Of a stretch of 64,000 nucleotides of DNA, positions 52,260 to 61,394 are shown piece after piece. Origin of the DNA: Desulfovibrio mangrovi (lineage in GTDB: Bacteria > Desulfobacterota > Desulfovibrionia > Desulfovibrionales > Desulfovibrionaceae); the NCBI RefSeq assembly GCF_026230175.1, contig NZ_CP104208.1, positions 434,001 through 498,000 on the forward strand. Reading direction: 5' to 3'. The position numbers were made by a program, and so were the translations under genes. Position 1 is the first letter of the stretch. Each line of letters begins with the position of its first letter. The notes beneath the pieces are model-generated. The model was not told the origin of the DNA. It was given only the letters and a program-made list of their open reading frames with translations, and did not search any database.

Positions 52260-52820
52260 TTAGCTTTTCACCAGCCCCACACTGCCGGCGATAGGCGTTA
52301 TGGCATCAATGGCGATTTGAAAGAACACTCCCAGTTCCATATCGAGTTTTTCACATTCCCTGATGCGGTCTCTGTTTACACTCGCCGCAAACGCCTTGTC
52401 CTTCATCTTCTTTTTGAGGCTCTTTGGCTCCATGCCGTTCATGCCTTCAGGGCGGACAAGGGCGTTGGTGCAGACCAGTCCCGTCGCGCTTTCTGCGCAA
52501 CGCAGAGCATAATCGAGACGGGTTGTCGGCATGTGATTGGTGTATTCGGAGTTGTGGGCACGGATGGCGGAAAGCGCTTCCTCGGGCAGTGCGTCGTTCA
52601 GCAGTTCCATGGCCAGCAACCCGTGTTGTTCCGGGGTGTCCTTGGTGCGGGGAAAGTCGATGTCATGCAGCAGGCCGGTGAGGCCCCAGATATCTGCATC
52701 TTCCTTCAGTTCGACAGCCAGATGGCGCATGACGGCTTCCGAGGTCAGCGCGTGGTACACCAGATGTTGTTCCGGCTGCAGACTCAACAATAGTTGGTAG
52801 GCTTCATCACGAGTGATCAT
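52260..52820 (-). CDS. HD-domain (HDIG-type) phosphohydrolase
   Basis: 186 residues from ATG 52820 (MITRDEAYQLLLSLQPEQHLVYHALTSEAVMRHLA), the common start of this family; ggag lies 6 nt upstream, and longer in-frame starts exist up to 53027. The metal site is visible as H (LVYHAL), then GLLHDIDFPRT, then EQHGLLAMELL and AIRAHNSEYT. Substrate unknown; relatives include YqeK-like and nucleotidase enzymes. 17 bp upstream of the GT2 gene on the same strand. Confidence 0.82.
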   Translation of the reverse strand: MITRDEAYQLLLSLQPEQHLVYHALTSEAVMRHLAVELKEDADIWGLTGLLHDIDFPRTKDTPEQHGLLAMELLNDALPEEALSAIRAHNSEYTNHMPTTRLDYALRCAESATGLVCTNALVRPEGMNGMEPKSLKKKMKDKAFAASVNRDRIRECEKLDMELGVFFQIAIDAITPIAGSVGLVKS

Positions 52821-53040
52821 CAACATCTCCAGATCGGCCGGAGCTTGAGTACCGGCCTGTGAAAGTTTTCTCATAATCTCGATCGTCGCAGATGACAACC
52901 ATATATTCGCTTTGTTGACACAGCTCTCATAAAAGTCGAAAAGAAGGGGTTGTTTGCATGAATGATAAATTGCCGGAGAGTATTTTCTTTGGCGTGCCAT
53001 ATATCCAGCTACTGCCCTGTGCGGCAAAAAGAGAAGGCCG

Positions 53041-54393
53041 ATGGGATCTATTCTTGGTATTAAGTTCCGTGAATACGGACAGATATATTATTTTGAAAAA
53101 AGTGATTTCGAGGTTGCCATCGGCGACAAGGTGATCGTCAAGACTGATCAGGGACAGGGGCTCGGTACCATTGTCTCCATCCGTGACGATGTGCCGGAAG
53201 ATGCCGAAACCGAAGAAATCAAGCCTGTCCATCGTCTCGCGGTAAGCGAGGACTTTGAACGGGATCAGGAAAATGAACTGCTTGCGCGCGAGGCGCGTCA
53301 GTTTTGCGTGGACTGCATCCGTTCCCGCGATCTTGAGATGAAGCTGGTGGACGTTGAAGTCTACTTTGATCGCAGCAAAATCGTCTTTTATTTCACCGCT
53401 CCCGCCCGTATCGATTTCCGCGAATTGGTCAAGGATCTGGTCAAGAACTACCGTACCCGTATTGAACTGCGTCAGATCGGCGTGCGCCATGAGACCCAGA
53501 TGATCGGGGCTGTGGGCAACTGCGGTATGGTGTGCTGTTGCCGTCAGTTCCTGCGTACCTTTGCGCCGGTGACCATCAAGATGGCCAAGGAACAGAACCT
53601 GTTCCTGAACCCTGCGAAGATATCCGGCATATGCGGCCGTCTCTTGTGCTGCCTTTCCTACGAGCAGGAAAACTACGAAGAATTTTACCGCGCCTGTCCC
53701 AAGCTGGGCAAGAAGTACCAGACTGCAGACGGGTCGGTTAAGGTGCTGCGCGCCAACATGTTCCGTAACAGCATTGCCGTGCTGACCGAGTCCAATGAAG
53801 AGAAGGAAATTCCTCTGGAAGATTGGGAACAGCTCAAGCCCTCCCGTCCGGATCAGGCCAAGCAGGATCAGGCCCGTGCCGCAGCGAAGCGCGCTGCTCG
53901 GGAAGCCGAGCGTGCGGCTGAAGAGGCTGCTGAAGGCGAAGGACAGGATTCTTCTGAAAAAGGGGCTGGTGATGTAGTGGCTGCGCCTGGCATTGCAGCC
54001 GCAGCAGCGGATGCGGCCAGCGGGCCCGAAGCCGGTTCCGGGAGCGCGGCAGCGGCTATCCCCCCGGTTGTTCCCCATGAAACCGTTGCCGGACCTGCTG
54101 AGGCAGGTGTTCAGGGTAGCGCGGAAGAGGGGGCTGCCGAGCCCGCTTCTTCAGGCGAAGCGGCACAGACGGCTCAGCAGGCCCCTGCAGCAGAAGTTCC
54201 TGCTCAGGCAGCGTCTGACAACACTGCGCCGCAGAGTGCTGCATCGGAAGGTAAAGCCCCGGAGAAGCCTGCAAAGGACGCGCGCCTTGCCCCCCTGCGC
54301 AAGCCGGTGAAGAGCGCAGATCCCGCAGCCAGAAAGACCAGCAGGGGCCGCCGCAAGCGTAAACGTCGTCCTTCTTCCGGTGGTGAAGACTAG
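53041..54393 (+). CDS. ricT: PSP1-domain protein, RicT/YaaT family
   Basis: 450 residues. The first about 275 form the conserved RicT region: ILGIKFREYGQIYYFEKSDFEV, IGVRHETQMIGAVGNCGMVCCCRQFL (about 150-171), and ISGICGRLLCCLSYEQENYEEF (about 193-212). The clustered Cys residues hold a [4Fe-4S] cluster in Bacillus RicT. The last about 170 residues are Ala/Glu/Pro-rich and low complexity, ending in a basic tail (KTSRGRRKRKRRPSSGGED). metG follows after 132 bp, a frequent pairing. Confidence 0.87.
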   Translation: MGSILGIKFREYGQIYYFEKSDFEVAIGDKVIVKTDQGQGLGTIVSIRDDVPEDAETEEIKPVHRLAVSEDFERDQENELLAREARQFCVDCIRSRDLEMKLVDVEVYFDRSKIVFYFTAPARIDFRELVKDLVKNYRTRIELRQIGVRHETQMIGAVGNCGMVCCCRQFLRTFAPVTIKMAKEQNLFLNPAKISGICGRLLCCLSYEQENYEEFYRACPKLGKKYQTADGSVKVLRANMFRNSIAVLTESNEEKEIPLEDWEQLKPSRPDQAKQDQARAAAKRAAREAERAAEEAAEGEGQDSSEKGAGDVVAAPGIAAAAADAASGPEAGSGSAAAAIPPVVPHETVAGPAEAGVQGSAEEGAAEPASSGEAAQTAQQAPAAEVPAQAASDNTAPQSAASEGKAPEKPAKDARLAPLRKPVKSADPAARKTSRGRRKRKRRPSSGGED

Positions 54394-54456
54394 CGGGCGG
54401 GATGTCGCTACGGCCTGAGGCAATGAGCGGCAGCCTGTGCCGTCATGAAATAACAG

Positions 54457-54505
54457 GATATTCAGAACGAGATATTCAGAACGCCCGACGGATTTCCGTC
54501 GGGCG
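54457..54505 (+). other. metG leader with tandem 13-mers and a 10-bp hairpin
   Basis: GATATTCAGAACG occurs twice (54457-54469 and 54471-54483), followed directly by a perfect hairpin CGCCCGACGG / CCGTCGGGCG (54482-54491 / 54496-54505, loop ATTT). The metG ribosome site TTGAGGAG comes 5 nt later. There is no T tract, so it is not a terminator. It is probably a leader structure affecting metG translation or mRNA stability. Confidence 0.55.
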
Positions 54506-54525
54506 AAGACTTGAGGAGTTATTCC

Positions 54526-56496
54526 GTGCAGTCCTTTTATATTACGACCCCCATTTATTATGTGAACGCCAAACCCCACCTTGGTCACGCCTATACCACC
54601 ATCATTGCGGACACCATGCGCCGTTTTCATGCTGCGACAGGCAAGGAAACCTATTTCCTGACCGGAACGGACGAGCATGGTGACAAGATCGTGCAGGCTG
54701 CGGAGAAGAACGGTTGTTCGCCGCAGGAATACGTGGATTCCATCAGCGCGTTGTTCCGTGATCTCTGGCCGCACCTGAACATTTCCAATGACGACTTCAT
54801 CCGCACCACGGAACCCCGCCACAAGAAGGTGGTTCAGGACGTGCTGCAGAAGGTGTATGACAGCGGCGACATCTATTTCGGCGAATACGGCGGTCACTAT
54901 TGTTACGGCTGCGAACGGTTCTATCCTGAAAAGGAACTGGAAAACGGTCTGTGCCCCCAGCACCAGACCAAGCCCGAGTATATTGCCGAGAAGAACTACT
55001 TCTTCCGTATGTCCAAGTATCAGGACTGGCTGAAGCAGCACATTCTGGATAACCCGGATTTCATCCGTCCTGAACGTTACCGTAACGAAGTGCTTGCCCT
55101 GTTGGATAGCGGTGCTCTGGAAGATCTGTGCATCTCCCGTCCCAAGTCTCGCCTTGAATGGGGGATCGAGCTTCCCTTCGACAATAATTTCGTTACCTAC
55201 GTGTGGTTTGACGCGCTGCTGAACTATGTGACGGCGCTGGACTGGCCCGACGGTGAAAAGTTCGGCAAGTTCTGGCCCGGTGTGCAGCATCTGGTCGCCA
55301 AGGACATTCTCAAGCCCCACGCCATCTTCTGGCCCACCATGCTCAAGGCCGCCGGTTTTGAGCCCTATAACCATCTGAACGTGCACGGCTACTGGCTGGT
55401 GCGGGACACCAAGATGTCCAAGTCCATCGGCAACGTTATCGAGCCGCTGGAAATGGTGCAGAAGTATGGTCTGGATGTGTTCCGCTACTTCCTGCTGCGC
55501 GAGATGCATTTCGGCAGCGATGCCAGCTTCTCCGAAGAGGCGTTGGTCAGCCGTCTGAACGCCGATCTTGCCAACGACCTTGGCAACCTGTTCAGCCGTG
55601 TGCTTTCCATGAACACCAAGTATTTCGGCGGCGTCATTCCTGCTCCTGCGGAGTACCTGCAGGATGATATGGATATCCGCGAGCTGGCCGTGAACGCCAT
55701 GCGTAACTACCAGCAGCTGTTCGAGAACGTGCGTTTCTCCAATGGTCTTGAGTCGCTGTGGGAGCTGGTGCGGGCCCTGAACAAGTACGTGGATACCTGC
55801 CAGCCATGGACCCTGTTCAAGGAAGGCAATCTGGAGCGTCTCGGCACCGTGATGTACACCCTGCTGGAGTGCATGCGTAAGGTGGCTGTCCATCTGTGGC
55901 CCGTCATGCCCGACTCTTCCGACAAGCTGGTGACCCAGCTGGGCATTCCTTTCGACTCCACCAAGATCAACCTGCCTGCTGAAGTGGAGAGCTGGGGTGC
56001 TTTGCCTTCGGGCATCAAACCTGCGCCCGGTTCCAACCTTTTCCCCCGCGCCGATCTTGATGCTCTGCGCAAGCAGGCGGAAGAGGGCAAGGCTACCTCT
56101 GGCAACGACCAGAAGGCCAAGGAGAAGAAGGCGGAACAGAAACCGGCTGCAGCTGCTCCCGTTGAAATTGCTCCTATCGATTTTGAAGACTTCCAGAAGG
56201 TGGATTTGCGCGTTGGTACTGTGCTGGTGGTGGAAAACCATCCCAAGGCCGATCGCCTGTACCGTGTGGAAATCGATCTGGGTGAAGAGAAGCCGCGACA
56301 GGTCTGCGCCGGTATCAAGGAATTCTTCACGCCTGACCAGCTTGTGGGCAAGCAGGTGGTTGTTGTGGCAAACCTCAAGCCCCGTATGCTGCGTGGCATT
56401 GAATCCCATGGCATGATTCTGGCCCTGAAGACTGAAGAGGGCATGCAACTGCTGACCGCAACCGGCATGGTGCCCAACGGCACCAAGGCATCCTAG
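54526..56496 (+). CDS. metG: Methionyl-tRNA synthetase
   Basis: 656 residues. GTG 54526 follows ttgaggagttattcc; an upstream start would add 5 residues without homology. HIGH is PHLGHAYTT, KMSKS is TKMSKSIGN (about 296), and the Zn knuckle is CYGCERFYPEKELENGLCPQH (three Cys and a His). A C-terminal tRNA-binding (EMAP/Trbp111-like) domain runs from about 555 (IDFEDFQKVDLRVGTVL) after an Ala/Lys-rich linker. Complete dimeric type. Confidence 0.96.
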   Translation: MQSFYITTPIYYVNAKPHLGHAYTTIIADTMRRFHAATGKETYFLTGTDEHGDKIVQAAEKNGCSPQEYVDSISALFRDLWPHLNISNDDFIRTTEPRHKKVVQDVLQKVYDSGDIYFGEYGGHYCYGCERFYPEKELENGLCPQHQTKPEYIAEKNYFFRMSKYQDWLKQHILDNPDFIRPERYRNEVLALLDSGALEDLCISRPKSRLEWGIELPFDNNFVTYVWFDALLNYVTALDWPDGEKFGKFWPGVQHLVAKDILKPHAIFWPTMLKAAGFEPYNHLNVHGYWLVRDTKMSKSIGNVIEPLEMVQKYGLDVFRYFLLREMHFGSDASFSEEALVSRLNADLANDLGNLFSRVLSMNTKYFGGVIPAPAEYLQDDMDIRELAVNAMRNYQQLFENVRFSNGLESLWELVRALNKYVDTCQPWTLFKEGNLERLGTVMYTLLECMRKVAVHLWPVMPDSSDKLVTQLGIPFDSTKINLPAEVESWGALPSGIKPAPGSNLFPRADLDALRKQAEEGKATSGNDQKAKEKKAEQKPAAAAPVEIAPIDFEDFQKVDLRVGTVLVVENHPKADRLYRVEIDLGEEKPRQVCAGIKEFFTPDQLVGKQVVVVANLKPRMLRGIESHGMILALKTEEGMQLLTATGMVPNGTKAS

Positions 56497-56519
56497 GTTC
56501 TGCGGATTTCCGGAATATG

Positions 56520-56556
56520 AGAAGCGGCCTGTCGCAAGACAGGCCGCTTTTTTTGT
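56520..56556 (+). terminator. Terminator of metG
   Basis: AAGCGGCCTGTC (56522-56533) / GACAGGCCGCTT (56538-56549), loop GCAA, then TTTTTTT. Confidence 0.9.
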
Positions 56557-56584
56557 GTCCAGATATGGAGGCGGCAAGGCGTAT

Positions 56585-58858
56585 TCAGACGCGGAAGCTG
56601 ATGGCCTTGGCAAACTTGCGGGCAGCAGGGGTGCGGAAGCCGATTTCCCAGAGCCTGTTCTGTGCCGCCCAGAGGTCGGGATGAGGCAGCAGAGTTCGTG
56701 CCCGCTCCACGATGGAAGCAGCTCGTTCCAGCTGCTGTTCGGCGTCCTTGGTGCCGGACGATGCGGCGCTTTCGATGAAGCGGAGCAGTCGCATGGTCAG
56801 CCAGTTGGTAATGATCTCCCGCCCGCCGCAAATGAGCAGGCCGCAGTCTGTAAGATACTTGGCAATCTGCCTGCGCTGGTTGTCAGTCAGGTTGGGGTGT
56901 TTCATGTAGGCGACAGCAAGGGCCGGAGCGTTTGCCTTCCAGTTGTGGCCGAGAGGCTGGTCGTGCTGGGCCTCCACCCACGGCTCGAACAAGGCCACGG
57001 CGTTTGCCGCATCTTCTTCATAGGCATCCAGTCGCTGTATGTTGGCGACTTCCATGGCCCGCATGGCTATGGCCTGCCGCTTGTTTCTGGGCAGGTCCGC
57101 ATAGCGGAAGGTCTGGCTGAAGTTGTCCGTCCCTTGGAGCGTAATGCATGATTCGTTGATGGCCCCGGCTTTGGGGGGCGTCCATTCCCATAAGACGGGT
57201 GGGCTATCCGGTTCGTTGAACCAGCGCATGCGGGCTTCGCCGGACAGGCTGCCTCCCGCTGCGTCCGTGGGCAAGATGGTCACGGTAATGTTGGGCCATT
57301 GCACAGTATTCTTTATGTTGGGGCAGGGGAGCCGCTTCTCGGCCCAGAGCCGCAGCATGGCCTGCAGGATGATGCTGGCCTTGGTTTCGCGTCGAGGGAG
57401 CACCTGTTGCTCGAAAATGGTGCGTCCGTTTCCTTCCTCCGGTTTGTTGGACTGAGCCTTTTCCAGAACTGCGGCAAACTCCTTTTCTATTTCCGGTCCG
57501 CCTGTGGCCTTCAGGATCTCCATGGCTCTGAGCGCGTAGGTCATGCCGTTTATGGGTTCGATGCGTGAGATTTCATCAAAGAACCAAGCGCAGCTTGCAT
57601 AGGCCGCAAGGGATTGCTCCTGCATGGCAAGCAGCTGCCAAGCTTTGCGCTGCTCGGCTGCTGAAAGGGCAGGAAGGAAGTACGCATCGGAAAAGGCCTC
57701 GCGGGTGGTCCCGTTTGACAGAATATCGCCATAGGCTGCCAGAGCTGTTTCAGTGTTCTTGAAGAGCGTCTTGCCTGTTTTTTCGGTGTGCATATCCACA
57801 GCACGTTTCATAAGGTCCAACGCTTCGCGCAGGGGGCCGCGCCATTCCTGATTCCACGTCGGGTGCCCCCCGTCCGTGCAGCCGCAGTTGCTTTTCCAGC
57901 GTTCCACGCCGTGGGCGCAACTCCAGGAGCTTGGTTCGTGAATGCGCACCTTGCGGGTGGGGGGATTCTGGGCGAGATACGTCGCATAGTTGGTCAGCCG
58001 GGTGTTGTCTCTGCCGGAAATTGCCTGTCCCAGCGTATAGGCCAACGCCATTTCGCCGAAGGTGAAGTGGTGACCGTAGGTTTCACCGTCCGTACAGACG
58101 GTGAGCAGGCCTGTTCCGGCCGCATGGTTCAGTTTCTGCCAGAAGGCTTCGCCGTCCTGAAGCAGGCGCTCAAAGGCTACTGCTTGCGAGATGGGGCCAT
58201 TGTAGAAGAATACGGCAATGGTTTTGCCGGAAGGAAGCTCAATGTCATAGGGGATGGAGATGTCTATGGCGCCGCCGTGCACGGCCTGCCAATCGTCATC
58301 GCCTTTGTCGGCTACAAAGGACGCCTGATGCGGGGAGAGGATGGTAAAGCGTATGCCCTGACTTGCCAGCTCTTCCAGTGTGGGGATGTCTGCGGCGCAT
58401 TCGGCAAGCCACATCCCTTCCGGTTCTCTGCCGAAGCGGGTGCGGAAATCGGCGCGGGCCCAGGCAATTTCCAGTTTTTTATCCTGTGCTGAAGCAAGCG
58501 GCAGAATGGTGTGGTGATAGGCTTGCGCCATGGCGTTGCCGTGCCCCCAACGTGCGCTGCTTATGCCGTCTGCCTCCAGAATGCGTCGGTAGGTTGTGGG
58601 CTCGTTCCGTTCCATCCAGGCCAGCAGGGTGGGGCCAGCGTTGAAGCTGATCCACTCGTAGCAGTTCATGATGTCCGCAATGCATCCTTCGCTGTCTATG
58701 CGTCTTGCCCATGCCAGCGGGGCATAGCTCTCACGTGTGATGCGCTGGTTCCAGTTCAGGCTCGGAGCTGCGCTGTCTTCCGGAAAGATTTCTCCCATCC
58801 AGGGATCTTCACGCGGGGGCTGATAAAAATGGCCGTGAATACAGAGCTGTCGGGGCAT
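56585..58858 (-). CDS. GH57-family glycoside hydrolase (DUF3536 type)
   Basis: 757 residues. The N-terminal GH57 barrel starts CIHGHFYQPPREDPW (region 1, His), then NCYEWISFNAGPTLL, then GMWLAECAADI with the likely nucleophile Glu, and LLTVCTDGETYGHHF with the acid Asp region. The C-terminal half is the DUF3536 helical part. Family members act on alpha-glucans (amylase, transferase or branching activity). With glgA and glgB in the same window, it may process stored glycogen. Monocistronic. Confidence 0.85.
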   Translation of the reverse strand: MPRQLCIHGHFYQPPREDPWMGEIFPEDSAAPSLNWNQRITRESYAPLAWARRIDSEGCIADIMNCYEWISFNAGPTLLAWMERNEPTTYRRILEADGISSARWGHGNAMAQAYHHTILPLASAQDKKLEIAWARADFRTRFGREPEGMWLAECAADIPTLEELASQGIRFTILSPHQASFVADKGDDDWQAVHGGAIDISIPYDIELPSGKTIAVFFYNGPISQAVAFERLLQDGEAFWQKLNHAAGTGLLTVCTDGETYGHHFTFGEMALAYTLGQAISGRDNTRLTNYATYLAQNPPTRKVRIHEPSSWSCAHGVERWKSNCGCTDGGHPTWNQEWRGPLREALDLMKRAVDMHTEKTGKTLFKNTETALAAYGDILSNGTTREAFSDAYFLPALSAAEQRKAWQLLAMQEQSLAAYASCAWFFDEISRIEPINGMTYALRAMEILKATGGPEIEKEFAAVLEKAQSNKPEEGNGRTIFEQQVLPRRETKASIILQAMLRLWAEKRLPCPNIKNTVQWPNITVTILPTDAAGGSLSGEARMRWFNEPDSPPVLWEWTPPKAGAINESCITLQGTDNFSQTFRYADLPRNKRQAIAMRAMEVANIQRLDAYEEDAANAVALFEPWVEAQHDQPLGHNWKANAPALAVAYMKHPNLTDNQRRQIAKYLTDCGLLICGGREIITNWLTMRLLRFIESAASSGTKDAEQQLERAASIVERARTLLPHPDLWAAQNRLWEIGFRTPAARKFAKAISFRV

Positions 58859-58991
58859 ACCATGCTACTCCTGAAATTGGGCGGATAATAAATCATCTAT
58901 ATCATCTTTTTATTTGGGTGGGGAGTCATTATATCATCACAATTCGGGAATAGGCTTTGACTCGCAAAGTCGGTTTGTTTGGGGGGGCTTT

Positions 58992-59762
58992 ATGGCAAGC
59001 AGCGCTTTTGAAGGTATGGAATACCCCATTAAGGGAGTGTTTTCGACCGATCGCGAGATGAAGATAGGATTTGGTGCCACAAAGCGTACTGTCACGCAGA
59101 GCGTTCTTGTTTTTGTGGAGCAGGATGCGGAAGGCTGTCTGTGGGGGCAGGGTATCAATGCGAATGATGTGCCTTCCGGCGACAGGTATGTCATTACTCC
59201 AGATCAGCTCCTGAACTCATATCTTCCCGACCCCGCTATCTACCATTTGCGTGTTCTGCCTGCGATCCGCGGGCTGAACAAGACCATTTCCCGGGCCGAG
59301 CGGCATCGTATGCACGGAGAACTCTATAGCGCGGAGTATGAGTTCAACAATGCCCTGCGTATTGACGAGGTCAATGTGCGGGCTACCTTCGGCCTCGGCC
59401 TTGTCTATCTGGACAGGCAGGACGCCGAAAAGGCACAGTTTGTTTTCGAGAGGCTCATACATCTGGATGCAGCCTTTGAATCTCTCCACAAACATATGTT
59501 CAATGAATTCGGCATCAAGTTGCGCAAGAATGCACTGTACGCCGAGGCATTGCGTTTCTACGGCAGAGCGTTGCAGCTTGCCGGGGAAGATGACCATCTC
59601 ATGTACAATATCGCCCGATCCTTTCTGGAGTCCGGCGATAACGACGGAGCACGGAAATATATGTCCAAGGCTCTTGAATTGAACCCTGACCTGCGTGAAG
59701 CGAGAATGCTCAAGAAGTATCTTGAACAAGGCGGGGAGCTGGCTCCGCCTGAAAGTCTCTGA
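58992..59762 (+). CDS. TPR protein, tandem paralogue 1
   Basis: 256 residues. N-terminal about 100 residues form an unrecognised domain (EYPIKGVFSTDREMKIGFGATKRTVTQSVLVFVEQ). Then TPR repeats (about 125-245): AEYEFNNALRIDEVNVRATFGLGLVYL, AEALRFYGRALQLAGEDDHLMYNIARSFLESGD, ARKYMSKALELNPDL. ATG 58992 was chosen to match the paralogue; an in-frame ATG is at 58914. No signal peptide, so cytosolic. A scaffold role is plausible; partners unknown. Confidence 0.82.
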   Translation: MASSAFEGMEYPIKGVFSTDREMKIGFGATKRTVTQSVLVFVEQDAEGCLWGQGINANDVPSGDRYVITPDQLLNSYLPDPAIYHLRVLPAIRGLNKTISRAERHRMHGELYSAEYEFNNALRIDEVNVRATFGLGLVYLDRQDAEKAQFVFERLIHLDAAFESLHKHMFNEFGIKLRKNALYAEALRFYGRALQLAGEDDHLMYNIARSFLESGDNDGARKYMSKALELNPDLREARMLKKYLEQGGELAPPESL

Positions 59763-59892
59763 ACGGGGCTTGAAAAAAGGACTTGTTATTCTGCTATGTT
59801 TGAGTACATTTTTCTGCAACTGAGAGTGTACTCATGATTTGTGTGGCGTTACTTTTTGAGGTGCGGAGAGCGGAGTAACCAAGGGGAGAGAC

Positions 59893-60663
59893 ATGGGGAC
59901 GGCGAGTAGTGCGGCACCTGCCGGAGGGAGTTCTTTTTTCGGGAAACCGTTGAAGGGAGTTTTTTCCCATGAGCAGGCTGCGACCATTGGGCATGGCACA
60001 ACCAAGCGCACGACCACGTCCTTGCAGTATGTCTATGTGATGGAAGAACAGGATGAGAAGTATTCGGTTCGCGTCATCAATGCCAACAATCTTCCCACCG
60101 GCGAAGCCGAGTTCATTTCCTTTGACCAGCTCATGCATGAGTACACACCTGAGCCGGATTTTTACCATGAGAAGGTCTTTCCGGCCATGCGCGAGCTTGG
60201 CAAGACCATTGCCCGCGGCGAACGCCATCTCAAGAACGGGGAACCCTACACCGCCGAGCTCGAGTTTCTTGCCGCCCTCAAGCTGGACGAAGACAATGTG
60301 CGCGCCACGTTCGGTCTGGGGCTTGCCTATCTGGAGCGCCAGCAGGTGGAAAAGGCCGATACGGTTTTCCAGAAGCTGGTGAAAATGCGAGCCGCATTTG
60401 AACGCGAGCACAAGCACATGTTCAACGCCTTCGGCATCAGCCTGCGCCGCAACCGGATGTTCTCCCAAGCCCTCAAATTCTACGCCCGTGCCCAGCAGCT
60501 ATGCGGCGCGGACGATCACCTCATGTTCAATATGGCCCGTTGCCTGTGCGATGCAGGCGATAACGACGGTTGCTGCACCTATCTTCGCAAGGCCCTTGAA
60601 CTAAATCCCAATCAGAAAGAAGCCGCAACCATGCTGCGGGCTGTTGAGAAACGAAAGGGATAA
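59893..60663 (+). CDS. TPR protein, tandem paralogue 2
   Basis: 256 residues, the same length as the preceding protein and homologous throughout: PLKGVFSHEQAATIGHGTTKRTTTSLQYV at the N-terminus, then TPRs with EDNVRATFGLGLAYLERQQVEKA, DDHLMFNMARCLCDAGDNDGC and LRKALELNPNQKEA. The TPR half is more conserved between the two than the N-terminal half. The 130-bp gap allows separate promoters. Function unknown. Confidence 0.85.
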   Translation: MGTASSAAPAGGSSFFGKPLKGVFSHEQAATIGHGTTKRTTTSLQYVYVMEEQDEKYSVRVINANNLPTGEAEFISFDQLMHEYTPEPDFYHEKVFPAMRELGKTIARGERHLKNGEPYTAELEFLAALKLDEDNVRATFGLGLAYLERQQVEKADTVFQKLVKMRAAFEREHKHMFNAFGISLRRNRMFSQALKFYARAQQLCGADDHLMFNMARCLCDAGDNDGCCTYLRKALELNPNQKEAATMLRAVEKRKG

Positions 60664-60699
60664 TCCTTCCCCGTCTGGGTTGTTCCTCCCGGAACCCTG

Positions 60700-60906
60700 A
60701 TGGCTCCCATGTCTGAGCTTCTGTCGAGGGAAGCCATCGGCCCGCTCGTGCACCTTGGGTTGGGCATCTTCTTTCTGGTCTATTTCGTCATCAGCTATGC
60801 GCTCACACGCATCTCGGCTGCACACGTCATACTATTCTTGAATCTGATTCCAATCCCGCTGTTGCTGTGCGGCGCTCTTCTGGCCGGAGCTCCTGAAGAG
60901 GCGTGA
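60700..60906 (+). CDS. Small membrane protein (68 aa)
   Basis: Not recognised. 68 residues with two TM helices (LVHLGLGIFFLVYFVISYAL and HVILFLNLIPIPLLLCGALLAG). It starts 36 bp after the second TPR gene. GC-rich third codon positions support coding. ATG 60700 or 60709; neither has a strong ribosome site. No homologue recalled. Confidence 0.58.
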   Translation: MAPMSELLSREAIGPLVHLGLGIFFLVYFVISYALTRISAAHVILFLNLIPIPLLLCGALLAGAPEEA

Positions 60907-61394
60907 AGGCTTTGACGGGCGGGGCGTGCGCGGTTTTGCGCGCCCTGTGCCGGAAGCAGGCGAAGCCGTGAATGCTGTCGTGGCGTTCGTCGGCAAGGGA
61001 GGTGGGCGATGAATTGATGCGAGCGATGATTAATTGCGTTTTCGGGTAAAAGTTTTGGCAAAAATAGTGTATGCAGTTTGGTAAGGATCAAAAGTTGATG
61101 GAATGTGCTTGTTGTGCGGATGAAGCAATTGCATGTTCCGGGATGAGCGATTGTTTGAACGCATAGTAACAATATAGATAAAGTACATTCTTGTAAAAAA
61201 CTTGATTCTATACTATGCATCGCGATGCTGTTTCTGTGTATTAGTGATGCTGGGGTTGCATCGTTATGCACTATTTTTCACAAACAGCGAGCACTCTTCC
61301 AGTTACTGCATTGTTTACGCACGCAGTGTATCATGGGGGTCATGATCTACAGCAGTTGCGTGACAATGCGCCCACCTTTGAAGCGGAGGAATCC
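60907..61394. promoter_or_regulatory. Gene-free leader before the hydrogenase-like operon
   Basis: 488 bp without a credible gene, AT-rich from about 61020. A possible -10 TATACT (61209-61214) lies beside a perfect 12-bp palindrome GCATCGCGATGC (61217-61228) at the expected start site. The implied 5' UTR to ATG 61395 is about 175 nt. The reading frame of the next gene stays open back to 61266 without a ribosome site. Confidence 0.5.

Noticed and set aside
54151-56613. 820-codon open frame antisense to metG
   Set aside because: metG on the other strand has all catalytic motifs. The antisense frame has His/Gly-rich, motif-free sequence typical of a mirror of GC-rich codons.
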